Shown: positions 8,492 through 18,608, counted from the first letter of the stretch. The stretch: DNA of 64,000 nt from Dysosmobacter welbionis (GCF_005121165.3 NZ_CP034413.3:496001-560000), one strand, 5' to 3'. The notes: a model not told the origin generated them from the letters alone. Numbers and translations: made by a program.

Positions 8492-8546
8492 AAGAGACAA
8501 GCAAGATGGCCTCCTTAAACCGGAGGCCATCTTGCTTGTCTCTTTT
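8492..8546. terminator. Perfect 23-bp hairpin with T-tract
   Basis: Arms 8492-8514 and 8522-8544 are perfectly complementary around a 7-nt loop, and TCTTTT follows on the plus strand. It would end transcription coming from the AraC/remnant side before the recombinase gene. The stem is unusually long and perfect for a terminator, so a role as a boundary of the mobile region is also possible. Confidence 0.7.
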
Positions 8547-8687
8547 CAAAAAAACCTGCACTCAGTCAAACCATTTTTGTTCCAGAAGAAAAGTGAATTG
8601 GTGTTTAAGAAAGATTCGGGAATTGTAAAGATACCTCCGCGGCAATCAGGTAAACTGAACACACTATCTGAATGGAGGGATTTTAAT

Positions 8688-9533
8688 ATGAATATCCGAA
8701 TTTTGAGTACAGAACAGATCACCGCTTATGACACTTATCTGCGCATAGAAGAGCGGGCCGCTGGCACCCGGGAGAAGTATCTGCGGGATGTGCAGGCTTT
8801 TGTCTGCTGGCTGAATGGAGCCGCCGTGACCAAAGAGGCTGTGACTAGCTGGAAGGAGCGGCTGCTGGCCGAGCACCGGGCGCCTTCCACAGTAAACGCG
8901 GCCTTGTCCGCCCTCAACGGCCTGTTCCGTTTTCTTGGCTGGGAGGACTGCCGGACGCGGTTTGTCAGGGTGCAGCGGCGGCTGTTTCGGGACCCGGCCC
9001 GTGAACTGACCCGCCCGGACTATGACCGGCTGATCGCCGCAGCGCGGGAATTGGGCAGGGACCGGCTGGCGCTGGTGATGGAAGCCATTTGCTCCACCGG
9101 CGTCCGGGTAAGCGAGATCCGCTATCTCACCGTGGAAGCCGTTCAGCGGGGCCGGGCGGAAATTTCTCTGAAAGGGAAAGTCCGTACCATTCTTATTCCC
9201 ACCAAGCTGGCCCGGAAACTCTTGAAGTACGCCAAGAAAAATAAAACCGTTTCCGGCGAGATCTTTCTCACAGGAAACGGCAAAAGCCTTTCAAGGCGGC
9301 AGATATGGGCAGAAATGAAGCGGCTGTGCGTCCATGCGGGCGTGGAACCCTCCAAGGTGTTCCCTCACAACCTGCGCCATTGTTTTGCCACGGCCTACTA
9401 CCGGGCCTACCGGGATATCGCAAAACTGGCGGACGTACTGGGGCATAGTTCCATCGAAACAACCCGCATCTATCTCCTAACCTCCGGGGCAGAGCACCAG
9501 CGGCAGCTCGACCGTCTGGGGCTGGTGTCATAG
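8688..9533 (+). CDS. Tyrosine recombinase/integrase (XerC/D-like), catalytically intact
   Basis: This 281-residue protein has an N-terminal SAM-like core-binding domain (residues about 10-90) and a C-terminal catalytic domain. The expected residues are all visible: Arg 140 in STGVRVSE, a Lys in the beta hairpin near 163-165, His 227 and Arg 230 in PHNLRH, His 253 in LGHSS and the nucleophile Tyr 262 in TRIYL. ATG 8688 follows GGAGG at 8674-8678. The stop codon abuts the first of three TTAACAT-core sites, which are candidate substrates. It is the closest active recombinase to the candidate invertible promoter and to the SLH gene, so it may drive the switch. It could also be a remnant of element integration. 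Confidence 0.9.
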   Translation: MNIRILSTEQITAYDTYLRIEERAAGTREKYLRDVQAFVCWLNGAAVTKEAVTSWKERLLAEHRAPSTVNAALSALNGLFRFLGWEDCRTRFVRVQRRLFRDPARELTRPDYDRLIAAARELGRDRLALVMEAICSTGVRVSEIRYLTVEAVQRGRAEISLKGKVRTILIPTKLARKLLKYAKKNKTVSGEIFLTGNGKSLSRRQIWAEMKRLCVHAGVEPSKVFPHNLRHCFATAYYRAYRDIAKLADVLGHSSIETTRIYLLTSGAEHQRQLDRLGLVS

Positions 9534-9551
9534 GCGGAGTTAACATTCCGC
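9534..9551 (+). repeat. Recombinase core-type site L1 (GCGGA-GTTAACAT-TCCGC)
   Basis: Five-bp inverted arms flank an 8-bp centre GTTAACAT, the layout of a tyrosine-recombinase crossover site. It starts at the base after the recombinase stop codon. Its TTAACATTCCGC half is repeated directly at L2. Confidence 0.6.
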
Positions 9552-9587
9552 ACAGATAGCACAAACGCCGGGATATACCCGGCGAAA

Positions 9588-9605
9588 ACTGAATTAACAT
9601 TCCGC
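9588..9605 (+). repeat. Recombinase core-type site L2 (ACTGA-ATTAACAT-TCCGC)
   Basis: It shares the right half with L1 (TTAACATTCCGC, direct repeat) and the 12-mer GAATTAACATTC with site R in inverted orientation. A GC hairpin (9566-9584) lies between L1 and L2. Confidence 0.6.
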
Positions 9606-9652
9606 CCCAAACAAAACGGTTTTTCTACCTGCGGGACTATATACATAAAGAA

Positions 9653-9681
9653 ATTATACCATTTCTATTCTCGAAAAGCAA
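9653..9681 (-). promoter_or_regulatory. Leftward promoter, extended -10
   Basis: On the minus strand: TTGCTT (9681-9676), a 17-nt spacer, then TGG-TATAAT (-10 at 9658-9653). It points at the 3' end of the recombinase gene, where no minus-strand gene exists, which suits the OFF state of an invertible promoter. Confidence 0.55.
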
Positions 9682-9711
9682 GGAACTTCCTAACTTCCGG
9701 GCATGGAAAAG

Positions 9712-9742
9712 CAAGCCGCAAAAGGAGATTTTTTGCGGCTTG
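9712..9742. terminator. Hairpin terminator
   Basis: A 12-bp stem (9712-9723 with 9731-9742) with A/T runs at the top of the stem, followed by GTTTTG. It lies inside the candidate invertible segment. Confidence 0.55.
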
Positions 9743-9755
9743 GTTTTGTGCGCCT

Positions 9756-9795
9756 CCTGCTCTCCTTTTATTGGGAGCAGGGGGCTTTATTTTTT
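9756..9795 (+). terminator. Intrinsic terminator
   Basis: The stem CCTGCTCTCC (9756-9765) pairs with GGGAGCAGG (9773-9781), followed by a T-rich tract at 9786-9795. In the present orientation it would block read-through from the recombinase gene into the genes to the right. Confidence 0.65.
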
Positions 9796-9837
9796 GTGCT
9801 TGGTCCTTCTGCTGGGCACTTGTGCGCTAAAACTGTG

Positions 9838-9857
9838 GTCAGAATGTTAATTCTGAC
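9838..9857 (-). repeat. Recombinase core-type site R (GTCAGA-ATGTTAAT-TCTGAC)
   Basis: A perfect dyad with 6-bp arms and centre ATGTTAAT. Read on the minus strand it gives GAATTAACATTC, identical to L2 over 12 bp and inverted relative to it. It sits directly upstream of the ribosome-binding site of the second recombinase-like gene. Confidence 0.6.
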
Positions 9858-9874
9858 GCTGCGAGGTGATAGAT

Positions 9875-10741
9875 GTGCCATTGGAAAAGAGCCAGGAAAG
9901 GCCGAGCCTTTCCGAGAATACGGAACGCCTCAGCAGGCCGGGACTGCGCCTGACAGACGAGCTGGAACTGCGTTTTCTGGAAAACCTGCGGGAGCATGGG
10001 CGGACAAAGGGGACAATCAGCACCTACCGCCGCAACCTCTCCAAGCTGCGGAAATACCTGCCGGAGGACAGCAATCTGGACCCCGCCTTTCTCTCCAGCT
10101 GGCAGTCGGAACTGTTGGAGCAGGGCTATTCCCCCGGCACCGTAAATAGCTGCACGGCCACAGTCAACGGTCTTTTGGAGTTTGCCGGACGGCGGGATCT
10201 CCAGGCGGGTCAGATCCCTATAAACGGGGAAGTGTCTTCGCCGGAGCTGACCCGGAATGAATATCTCCGGTTGCTCCAGGCGGCGAAACTCCTGAAGAAA
10301 CGCCAGACTTATCTGCTGGTGCTGCTGTTTGGCACAATGGACCTGCCGCTTCGCTCCCTGTCCCGTGTGACTGTGGAGGCCGTACAGGAAGGATGGGTGT
10401 TTGCTCCACGGCGGTTGCGTGTCCCGCCCTGCCTGCGCGCGGAGCTGCTGGCCTATGCCGGGGAGCGGGGGATCGGGAGCGGCCCGGTGTTCTGCACCCG
10501 GTACGGTAAGCTGATGGACCGTGGAAATATTAACGTCCGCATCCAATCGCTGGCCCGCGACGCGCGGGTATCGGCGGAAAAATGTAACCCCCGGTGCCTG
10601 CGAAAATTATGTACTGCCACGCAAGAGAGCATCCGGGCCAATCTGGAGCTGCTGGCCGAGCAGACGTATGACCGCCTGCTGGAAAAGGAGTCTTTGACTG
10701 CAGGTTGGAGCGACTGCTACAAGGGAGGTGAGGAGTTATGA
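9875..10741 (+). CDS. Catalytically dead tyrosine recombinase paralogue
   Basis: This 288-residue protein aligns along its length with the recombinase just upstream: N-terminal GTISTYRRNLSKLRKYL and GYSPGTVNSCTATVNGLLEF, and the shared LTVEAVQ/VTVEAVQ region. The active site is destroyed. The first catalytic Arg position is Pro (TMDLPLRS), HNLRH is replaced by RCLRKL, and the LGHSS motif is missing; a Tyr remains in QTYDRLL. It therefore probably binds DNA without cutting it, as an accessory or regulatory partner. GTG 9875 is chosen because GAGGTGAT at 9863-9870 sits just upstream; GTG 9866 lies inside that site. Site R ends 17 nt before this start. The stop overlaps a small ORF (ATGA). Confidence 0.8.
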   Translation: MPLEKSQERPSLSENTERLSRPGLRLTDELELRFLENLREHGRTKGTISTYRRNLSKLRKYLPEDSNLDPAFLSSWQSELLEQGYSPGTVNSCTATVNGLLEFAGRRDLQAGQIPINGEVSSPELTRNEYLRLLQAAKLLKKRQTYLLVLLFGTMDLPLRSLSRVTVEAVQEGWVFAPRRLRVPPCLRAELLAYAGERGIGSGPVFCTRYGKLMDRGNINVRIQSLARDARVSAEKCNPRCLRKLCTATQESIRANLELLAEQTYDRLLEKESLTAGWSDCYKGGEEL

Positions 10742-10806
10742 ACGGTGGAATTCCTTTGGCGGGGGCGTTTCAATGCCTGGCCAGGCAGCCGCCGGAGGCC
10801 GGATAG
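10738..10806 (+). CDS. Possible 22-residue leader ORF
   Basis: ATG overlaps the stop of the recombinase-like gene and follows AAGGGAGGTGAGG, a strong ribosome-binding site. It would encode MNGGIPLAGAFQCLARQPPE plus two residues. It lies about 100 nt before the SLH gene. It may be a leader peptide, a coupling ORF or a gene remnant. No family is recognised. Confidence 0.35.
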   Translation: MNGGIPLAGAFQCLARQPPEAG

Positions 10807-10905
10807 AGGCATTATGGAGGGAATTGAAGCTCCATAGGAAAAACACCGATTTTTGCAGACCGCGGCTGTGTGCCAAATCCAGGTCTGTGCAAGGAGGAAG
10901 ATACC

Positions 10906-13900
10906 ATGAAAAGGCGACTGTTGGCAATGGTCCTTTCGCTGGCTATGCTGATGGGGCTGCTCCCCACGGCTGCGCTGGCGGCGGGCAGCGGGGGCCTTCT
11001 GGCGGTGCCCCGTATCAGGATCTGGGCCAGAGAGAGGAAGGGGCGGTGTCTGCGGCCAAGTTTACCATCTACAAGGATGGCGTGAAAGGCGACTCCCCTA
11101 AAGAAAATGTGCAGGCTGGTCAGTTGAGCGAAACCGCGCCCGATCTGACCGGGGAAAACCTTTACTTCGATCACGCCGAGGTGAACGGGAAGCGCGTGTA
11201 TGAAGCGGGCACTCTGACGGGGCAGGATATCACCTACTACGGCTCCATCAGCGGGGCACTGTCCATTCTGGGCGAGAGCGAAACCATTGACCTTTACTAT
11301 GTCTCCAAGTATCCGGTAACGTATCATGTGACCGGCGCGGAGAAGACCGCCGGGGACGATCTGGTGAAGAAGGGTGACTCCCTGACCTTTCGGGCAATGC
11401 CGTCGGCCAAGGGACAACGACTGGTCGTAAAGGCAGGAGATACTGACATTTCCAACACCGGTACAGTCTTTGGCCAGGACACCGGTGAAATGCTCTTTAC
11501 GGTGGATAACGTACAGAACGAACTGACTATTACGATCACCGAGACAGCTGCAACATCATATACCTTTTCATATAATACAACTGACGGCGCATTCCGCAAT
11601 GGCCGCATTACCAGCGGTAACAATAATCAGAGCATAACGCCGGGCGGAACGATCACTTTTAGAATTGAGTCAACAGCGGGCAGCCTGTTAAATCGGTACA
11701 CATTGAATATGCTGGTCATCAACGGCCACGAGGTTCAGACTCCTGGCACAGAGACCGGCGAGGGTGCTTATGTAGAGTCTACCCTTCCAAGCGGCGAAAC
11801 AGTACGGATAACTCTGGTGCAGGAGGACACTACAGCAGCTCCAATTCATTATCAGAATGATTATGAGGTTACGATATCCGATGTGTACACTGACCTCTAT
11901 ATCAGCGAAGGTAATTTTAAGCGCACAGACAGAAACGAGGTCATCATCAAGGAACTGTCCGGCATAGGAAATATTGTGGGCTGGGACGATGGCGCTGAGG
12001 AATATGTTCCGGGAAGCGTAAACCATGTGTATCTCCAGACGGGCAGAACCGGCAACGAGTTCTACTTCAATCTCAAGCCAGGCTATGAAAAACCGCAGCT
12101 TACCGTCAAGGTCAACGGTCAGGTAAGCGAAGCGGAGATGAATTTTGAAAAGAATATCGGAAATCTGCACGACGGGAGAGAACCGAGCTATACGCAGGAG
12201 CAATATCAGTACCGCTTTGATCTTCCCAATGGCTTGGGAGACAACATAGAGCTTTTCCTGACCGCGACTCCCATCACCTATTCGGTGGAATACCGGAATG
12301 ATAGGAATAACAACGACCTGATTGGCGAACCAGAGACGGGCTTCACAGTGGTGGAGGGCAACAAGGATACCATCACCATCACCAGCCGGACACCTTATGA
12401 GACGGTAAAGGGGTATTCGCCGGATGGCTACGTTGTAAGAGGAACCAGTGCCCCAGTGTATCACGCCGGCGATATTGTAGATGTAAAAGATGTAGCCGCC
12501 GATGCCGCTGGGACCACCATCATCTTTGTACCACACTGGGTTCCTGTGAATGAAGTGAACGAGCGGAATATCACCATCAACCTGTACATCGAAGACCCGA
12601 CCGACATCAACGGCAGTGACATTCCGGCGGCGAACTACCTGCGCACGGTGGCGGAGGGCGACGCCCTGTTCAGACCGAACGAGGAACGTGGCCGGGAGCA
12701 TATCCGAGAGTATATTAGCAGCTCTGATGAGCCGTGGAAAGACACTTATAACGATGAGGACTTTGTGCTGCGAGAGGGTGGAGAGATCCAAGTCGTTAAG
12801 GAATCGGTTAGCTCCTTAGATTTCCACTTTGATGTGAAAAAGGGCAACCTGACGGTGAAATTCCAGTGGGGTGCGGGTGAGCAGCCCGACACCGCGGTGC
12901 CTGCTCTGCCAGAGAATATCACAGAGCAAATTGCCATCAAGCAGGCATTTTCTGTGGATGTGAGTGAGTCCATACCGGAGGGCTATACTGCTTCTACGAC
13001 AACCGTTGCGGGGACGATGATCGAAGCGGGTGTGGAGAAAACCGTTTACCTGTACAAGGATGCGGACAATGACAATAAGCCGGACAACCACACCATCACC
13101 CTGACGTTTAATGCCGGTGAAAACGGAATCATTGATCCTAATAATCTGACATCCGGCGGAGCACTGTCAGAGGATCAAAAGACCCTGACCTACAAGCTGG
13201 TAAAACCAGTGGAAGGCGAACTGGAGGGCGACAAGTATCCGCAGATCCCGCAGGTCAACGCAACGGCGGACAGTATGGTCTGGACGGGCTGGTTCAACAA
13301 TAAAAATGAATCCAGCCGCTACGCCGACTATGCGAACCAACCCGTCGGTGCAGACGCGGCAGATCTCACCTTTGATGCGCATTACGACGCTGCCGAAGGC
13401 CATAAAGAAGTTGCCATCCGCTATTACACCGAGCAGGAGAGCGGAGAGTTTGGCCTCGCCCGTACCCTTACCAGTTACCGGAAACCCGGCGAAACTGTTA
13501 CATACGGCCGCCCTGCCCGTAACGGCTATGTGACTTCCAATGAGGGGACATCCGGCAGCCTGACCGTGACCGAGGATGGACCAAATACCGCCGATGTCTA
13601 TTATTATCTTGACACGGACAACAACGACAAGCCGGATACCTACACGGTGACGCTGACCTTCCGGGGCACCGGCTATGGCAGTTGGGATATTGAGGACACC
13701 ATGTGGGAGCAGATGGAGGCAGGAAAGGATTACATCTATGACACGGACTCCCGTGCTCTGAAAGTATTCCTTGTAAAAGCAAACGAAGCAGGCTTTGAGG
13801 CGGAGACCTATCCCGAGGCCCCCAAAGTAATTCCCGAAGATACCTACCTGTTTGACTCCTGGCAGGATGACAGCAAGCACGCCTATGGCTCCGGCACGGA

Positions 13901-16900
13901 GGGCGACGGCATCACCGTTGGAAGTTCCGTGGGGGCGGAAGACGCCAACAAGAGCTACACGTCGGTCTACAACGAGGATAAGAACAACGACGAAAAGCCC
14001 GACGACGAGCAGTACATTACGATCACCTTCCGGGCTGGGGAGCACGGGACGTTTGCCGATAGCGAAAAGACAGTGACTTATGATAAGCTGCTGCCGGGCT
14101 ACAGCTCTTATCCGGAGGCCCCTGCCGTGACAGCAAGCACGGGCTGGCAGTTTGCGGGCTGGAGTCCGGAATACGATAAGAGCGGAACAATAGAAGCGAC
14201 TGTACAGGAAAGCCAAATGTACACGGCGACTTATCGCGGGCAAGGCACGCTGACCTATGGCGGCAACGCACAGAGCGGCGGAGAGGTTTTCGACCTGCCG
14301 GATGAGCAGACCGTTTGGGAAGGAACCACCGTGGAGCTAAGCGGCCAAACGCCAACCCACACCCCCGTCAACGAAACATCCGTTGTATTCATCGGCTGGT
14401 CCAGAACGAAAACCGGCCAAATCTATGGCGAGGAGGATCAGGAAGCGTTTGAGAAGATCGCGTTGTTGCCTGGCAGGGTTTACATCGACAGCACGGCTTT
14501 GACGATCTACGCCGTATGGGGCTATGATACTGATGGCAACCAGAAGCCGGATGTGACGGAACCCACGGAAAAGCCCAACCTGATCAATGTCGTACCGCCT
14601 GCGGCAATCACCGTGGAAAACGGCACCGCCATTGAGGAGATGGGGCTTCCAACGCAGGTGACGATTCAGACCACGAAGGGCGATATGCAGGCTAATGTTA
14701 CGTGGGATACTCAAAACACAAGCTATGATCCCAGCAAGGCAGAGGCGCAGACCTTCACCCTGAACGGCACGCTCACGCTGCCGGAGGGCGTCACGAACAC
14801 GAACAGCATTCCCTTGATGACCACCATCAGCATCACCGTGAATGCCAAGGATGTGGAACCCGGCCCCGATCCTTCTGCGTCCTACACCCTGACCTACGAT
14901 GCCAACGGCGGTTTCGGCGGGCCGGGGCAGGAGAAAGTAAGCGCGGATGAAGCGGAAAACTATCAACTGAACACCACCGACAAACCGACTCACAAGACGG
15001 CTGAAGATGGCACCATGATCATCTTCATCGGCTGGAGCGCTGAGCAGGACACTAAAATCTACGGCGCTTCCGATAAGGACGGCCCGAATACCATTGACAA
15101 GCTCACCCTGACTGCCAACGATGAAGTTTATGCCGTCTGGGGCTATGACGCCAACGAGAACGGCGCGCCCGACGTGGAGGAAGACGGCAAGTACACCCTG
15201 GCCTATGACGGCAATGCCATCAACGACGGTGATCAAGTCGCTGGCGTCCCCGACGGCGGAGAAATCAAGTATGTTTCCGGGCAGGTCGCAGTTCTGGACA
15301 CCGAAGAACCCACCTACACCTTGGCGCCAGCCACGGATGACTCCGCTGTGATTCCCAGCCCCACAGACGAGCCGGAGACAGAGACGCTCCCCAGTGGAGA
15401 GTCCGCAGGTGAGGAAGAGCCCACAGAGAGCGAACCTGCCGCAACCGATCCTGTTGAGGAATCCATCCCTACCGAGGAGAGCGCCCCCCCCGTAGAAACC
15501 ACTCCCGCGCATGTGCCCGAGTTAGCCTCCATCGGCATGACGCGCCTCTCCTACCGCAGTGCGGGCGATGGCAGCGGCGACAGCGTGGTGTTCATCGGTT
15601 GGTCCCTCAACCAGCACAGACAGATTTTCAAGGGAACCGATACCGAAGCTTTCAAGTATGTACAAATCGTTCCCGCCGTGACCTTCGACGATGAAGACAT
15701 CACCGTGTACGCTGTCTGGGGCTATGATTCCGACAACGATGGCACAGCCGACGTGCTGGGCGAGAATTATGTGATTCGCTCCTATGCCGGTCCCAACGGC
15801 AGCATCGATCCGAGCGGAGACACCACCGTTGCAGAGGGCGGCGACCAAGGCTTTACCTTTATTCCCGACTCCGGCTATGCGGTGGATAAGATCGTCATTG
15901 ACGGTGACACGTATCTGAACGACGGCAACCTCAATCTGGCCGGCTATGATGCGGACAGCAAGACCTACACCTTCACCAATGTGCAGGCCGACCGCAGCAT
16001 CGTCGTGACCTTCTCCGCCGATGCGGACAGCGACGGCGTTCCCGACAAGTACGATCCCGCGCCAAGCGAGAGATACACTGTCACCGCCAGAGTAAACGAC
16101 GGTAACGGCACCATTACTCCCGTCAGCAAGACCGTTGACGCGGGCGATGATGTTGTATTCACCATTACCGCCTATGGAGGTTACGCACTAGACTACATCA
16201 CTGTGGACGGCAAGGTGGTCTACTCCAACAATGATGCAGAAAATCCATTCAAGGATACCTGGACGCTCAAGAACGTGCAGGCAAACAGCGAAGTTGTGGC
16301 CTACTTTGGCGAGGATCAGAACGGCGACGACGTTCCCGATGCGCCGACCTACCTGACCGTCACGGCGCGGGCCGGTGAAAACGGCTCCATCAGCCCCAGC
16401 GGCACCTTGCTGGTGAAGCGAGGCGAGAGTCAGAGCTTCAGCATCACTGCAAGCTCCGACTACCATATCTCCGATGTGGCAGTAAACGGCGTAAGCGTGG
16501 GCGCGGTCAGCAGCTATGAGATGATAAGCATCTCCGAGAACATGACCATCACGGCCAGCTTCGCCCGCGACAGCAGCGGCGGCGGAAGTCACACCACCCG
16601 CTACACCATCACGGCCAGCGCCGGTAAGGGCGGAGAGATCAGCCCTGACGGAAGCGTTCGCGTGGTCCGTGGCAGCAGCAAAACCTTTACCATTACCCCG
16701 GATGCGGGCTATGTGATCGAGGATGTGCTGGTGGACGGCGAGAGCGTCGGCGCTGTGGATAAGTACACCTTTGAGAATGTGCGTGAAAAGCACACCATCG
16801 AGGCGGTCTTTGCCGAGCAGAACGGCGGTGTGGCAGACCCGGACGACACCGGCGTATCTGGCTGGCTGAACACCAAGGACCACAGTGCCTATCTCGGCGG

Positions 16901-17498
16901 TTATGGCGGCGGGTGGTTTGGGCCTGACGATAACATGACCCGCGCCCAGGTGGCGCAGATGTTCTATAACCTCCTGCTCAATAAGAATGTGCCCATCACG
17001 GTCAGCTTCTCCGACGTGGCCCCGGACGCATGGTATGCCGAGGCGGTCAATACCTTGGGCAGTCTGGGCATCGTCGCCGGTATCGGCAACGGGCAATTTG
17101 CCCCCGACCGGGCGATCACCCGTGCGGAGTTCACCGTGATCGCTATGCGCTTTGCAGAACTGGACACCAGTGGGGAGAACATCTTTACGGATGTATCCGA
17201 GAACGACTGGTTCTATGACTATGTGGTAGGCGCGATCAAGTATGGCTGGATCACCGGCTACTCCGATGGCCGCTTCGGTCCTTACGACACCATCACCCGC
17301 GCCCAGGTGACCACCATCGTCAACCGGATGCTGGACCGCAGTGCGGATGAAGCCTATGTGGACCGCCACGCAGATGAACTGGAACAGTTCACCGATGTGC
17401 CGGACACTCACTGGGCTTACTACGAGGTCGCAGAGGCCACCAATGCCCACGACTACGACCGCACCAGCGGCAGCGAAGACTGGACACAGCTCTGGTAA
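10906..17498 (+). CDS. Giant SLH-domain surface protein with InlB-type repeats; single-base frameshift after the signal peptide
   Basis: ATG 10906 follows AAGGAGGAAG and starts a classic signal peptide (MKRRLLAMVLSLAMLMGLLP, then TAALAAG). The rest of the protein is in another frame. Adding one G to the G5 run at 10990-10994 joins them (AAGSGGPSGGAPYQD) and gives 2197 residues. The body has many beta-rich repeat modules of Listeria/InlB type (GWSxxxxxxIYG, YAVWGYD), then YTVTARVNDGNGTITPV-type modules. At least eight acidic linkers such as DADSDGVPDKYD look like calcium-binding loops. A Pro/Glu/Thr-rich stretch lies near 15330-15520. Three SLH modules (about 16850-17450) should anchor it to cell-wall polymers. 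It is probably an adhesin or surface-layer protein, possibly phase-variable. Confidence 0.88.
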
Positions 17499-17511
17499 GC
17501 ATACTGAACAG

Positions 17512-17547
17512 TACGGAGGAAAGGGACTTCGTTCCCTTTCCTCCGTA
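17512..17547 (+). terminator. Strong hairpin after the SLH gene
   Basis: A 15-bp perfect stem (17512-17526 with 17533-17547) with a CTTCGT loop, 14 nt after the stop. The tract after it is A/T rich but lacks a clear T-run, so it may be a terminator or an mRNA-end stabiliser. Confidence 0.55.
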
Positions 17548-18009
17548 TGCATAAATAAAATAAGGAGTTCTTTAAGCCGTAATATACTTAATTGCCGCAT
17601 TGCCGCCTTTGCAGAAATGGAAGAAGGCGGCAATGCATCCCACTTCAATACCGCTCTGTTAAAACACAGCATCCCTCTGCCGGATGGGCCTGCTGAATCA
17701 TTGGAGAAGCACATGACAAATCCGGAAACCTTTTGCGGTGTGCCGTAATACCCCATTTTTCTTGTAACTACTCATTCGTTTTATCCATTGCCGAGAAGTG
17801 CACTGCCGGACAATTGGCATTGGAACATCTTTTTAGATTCCGTTTATAATTTGCTGTCTTAACTTTTGGCTTTAGGCCCATGAAACACACGGGTTCTATT
17901 TTGTATCCCCCTTTCTTTCACGCAGGAGAGGATGCCTGTTGACATCCCCTCTTTTTTACTTCCCTCTTCCTCCTGTCTCCTTGGCAGGACGCAGTTCTGC
18001 ACTGGAGGA
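17548..18009. other. Non-coding stretch, no recognised gene
   Basis: No convincing gene is visible. It contains a 12-bp inverted repeat, CATTGCCGCCTT (17598-17609) / AAGGCGGCAATG (17624-17635), and AT-rich sequence with a TATAAT-like box near 17845. It probably consists of decayed mobile DNA. Confidence 0.4.
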
Positions 18010-18393
18010 AGAAAACTCAAGTACGAGACCTACCTCAAGCTTATCATCGCCACCGGGATGCGGCAGGGCGACTACTGCGCGATCTGCAAGGGGGTGACAT
18101 CAACTGGCAAGAGCACATCTCATCGGTTCAGACAGCTGTTTCATGCGCACACTGTAGTACAATCCTTCTCCAATTCATGGCGTCCCCATGACAACGCTGT
18201 CGCCGAGCCATTCTCCGCCACACTAAAACAGGAAGAGCTTTACCGGAAGGATTATACCTCCGAGGCAGACTTCAAACAATGTCTTGCCTCCTGCATCGAG
18301 TACATCGAGCTTTACAGCACACAGCGGCCGCATCGCACGTTGAAAAACCGCATACCCTGTCGGGTGGAAGAGGCATTCATGAACAGCAAGTGA
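18010..18393 (+). pseudogene. Mosaic remnant: tyrosine-recombinase fragment joined to IS3-family transposase 3' end
   Basis: The segment 18010-18150 encodes recombinase-like LKYETYLKLIIATGMRQGDY, then shifts frame to GDINWQEH and SVQTAVSCAHT. From about 18154 to the stop at 18393 the frame reads VVQSFSNSWRPHDNAVAEPF and TLKQEELYRKDYTSEADFK, ending YSTQRPHRTLKNRIP. That is the C-terminal third of an IS3/IS150-type OrfB integrase with the DNAVAE...F and last catalytic Glu region. Neither part is complete, so this is a fusion of two decayed elements lying between the SLH gene and tmRNA. Confidence 0.75.
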
Positions 18394-18608
18394 AGGGGAG
18401 CGGTGTGCTGACATATCAGGGGTTCGAATCTGGCCGATTACATGTTTTGTATTTTGATTTTGTCCTGTTTGTATTTTGCAGATGACACAAGGCAAGAACT
18501 ATAGGAAATTCTGACCTCCTTGCAGTGCAAAAAGTTCAGGCATAAATTGCCCCTACCCAATCCAAACAATGACATGCATTTGTTCAGATCGGATAGGGGC
18601 ATTCACAA
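18394..18608. other. Spacer next to tmRNA 3' end
   Basis: There is no gene. A TPsiC-arm-like sequence GGGGTTCGAATC (18418-18429) is present on the plus strand, opposite to tmRNA. It might be an attachment-site relic but is too short to prove. Confidence 0.3.

Larger units (their letters stand above)
9588..9857. other. Candidate invertible promoter segment (phase switch)
   Basis: Sites L2 and R form an inverted pair around about 250 bp. The segment contains a promoter pointing left, away from the genes to the right, and two terminators between that promoter and site R. Inversion would place the promoter next to site R, pointing at the recombinase-like gene and SLH gene, with both terminators behind it. 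The parts are visible in the sequence. That they act as a switch is inference. Confidence 0.5.

Noticed and set aside
10724-10743. Similarity of GGAGGTGAGGAGTT to the tmRNA 3' end as a possible duplicated attachment site
   Set aside because: The match is short, has gaps and coincides with a ribosome-binding site; chance is the simpler explanation.
16188-17756. 522-codon open frame on the minus strand opposite the SLH gene
   Set aside because: It lies antisense to clear SLH modules, has no ribosome-binding site and has low-complexity content; it is a by-product of GC-rich codon use.
18418-18429. GGGGTTCGAATC as part of a tRNA gene
   Set aside because: No acceptor, D or anticodon arm can be folded around it.
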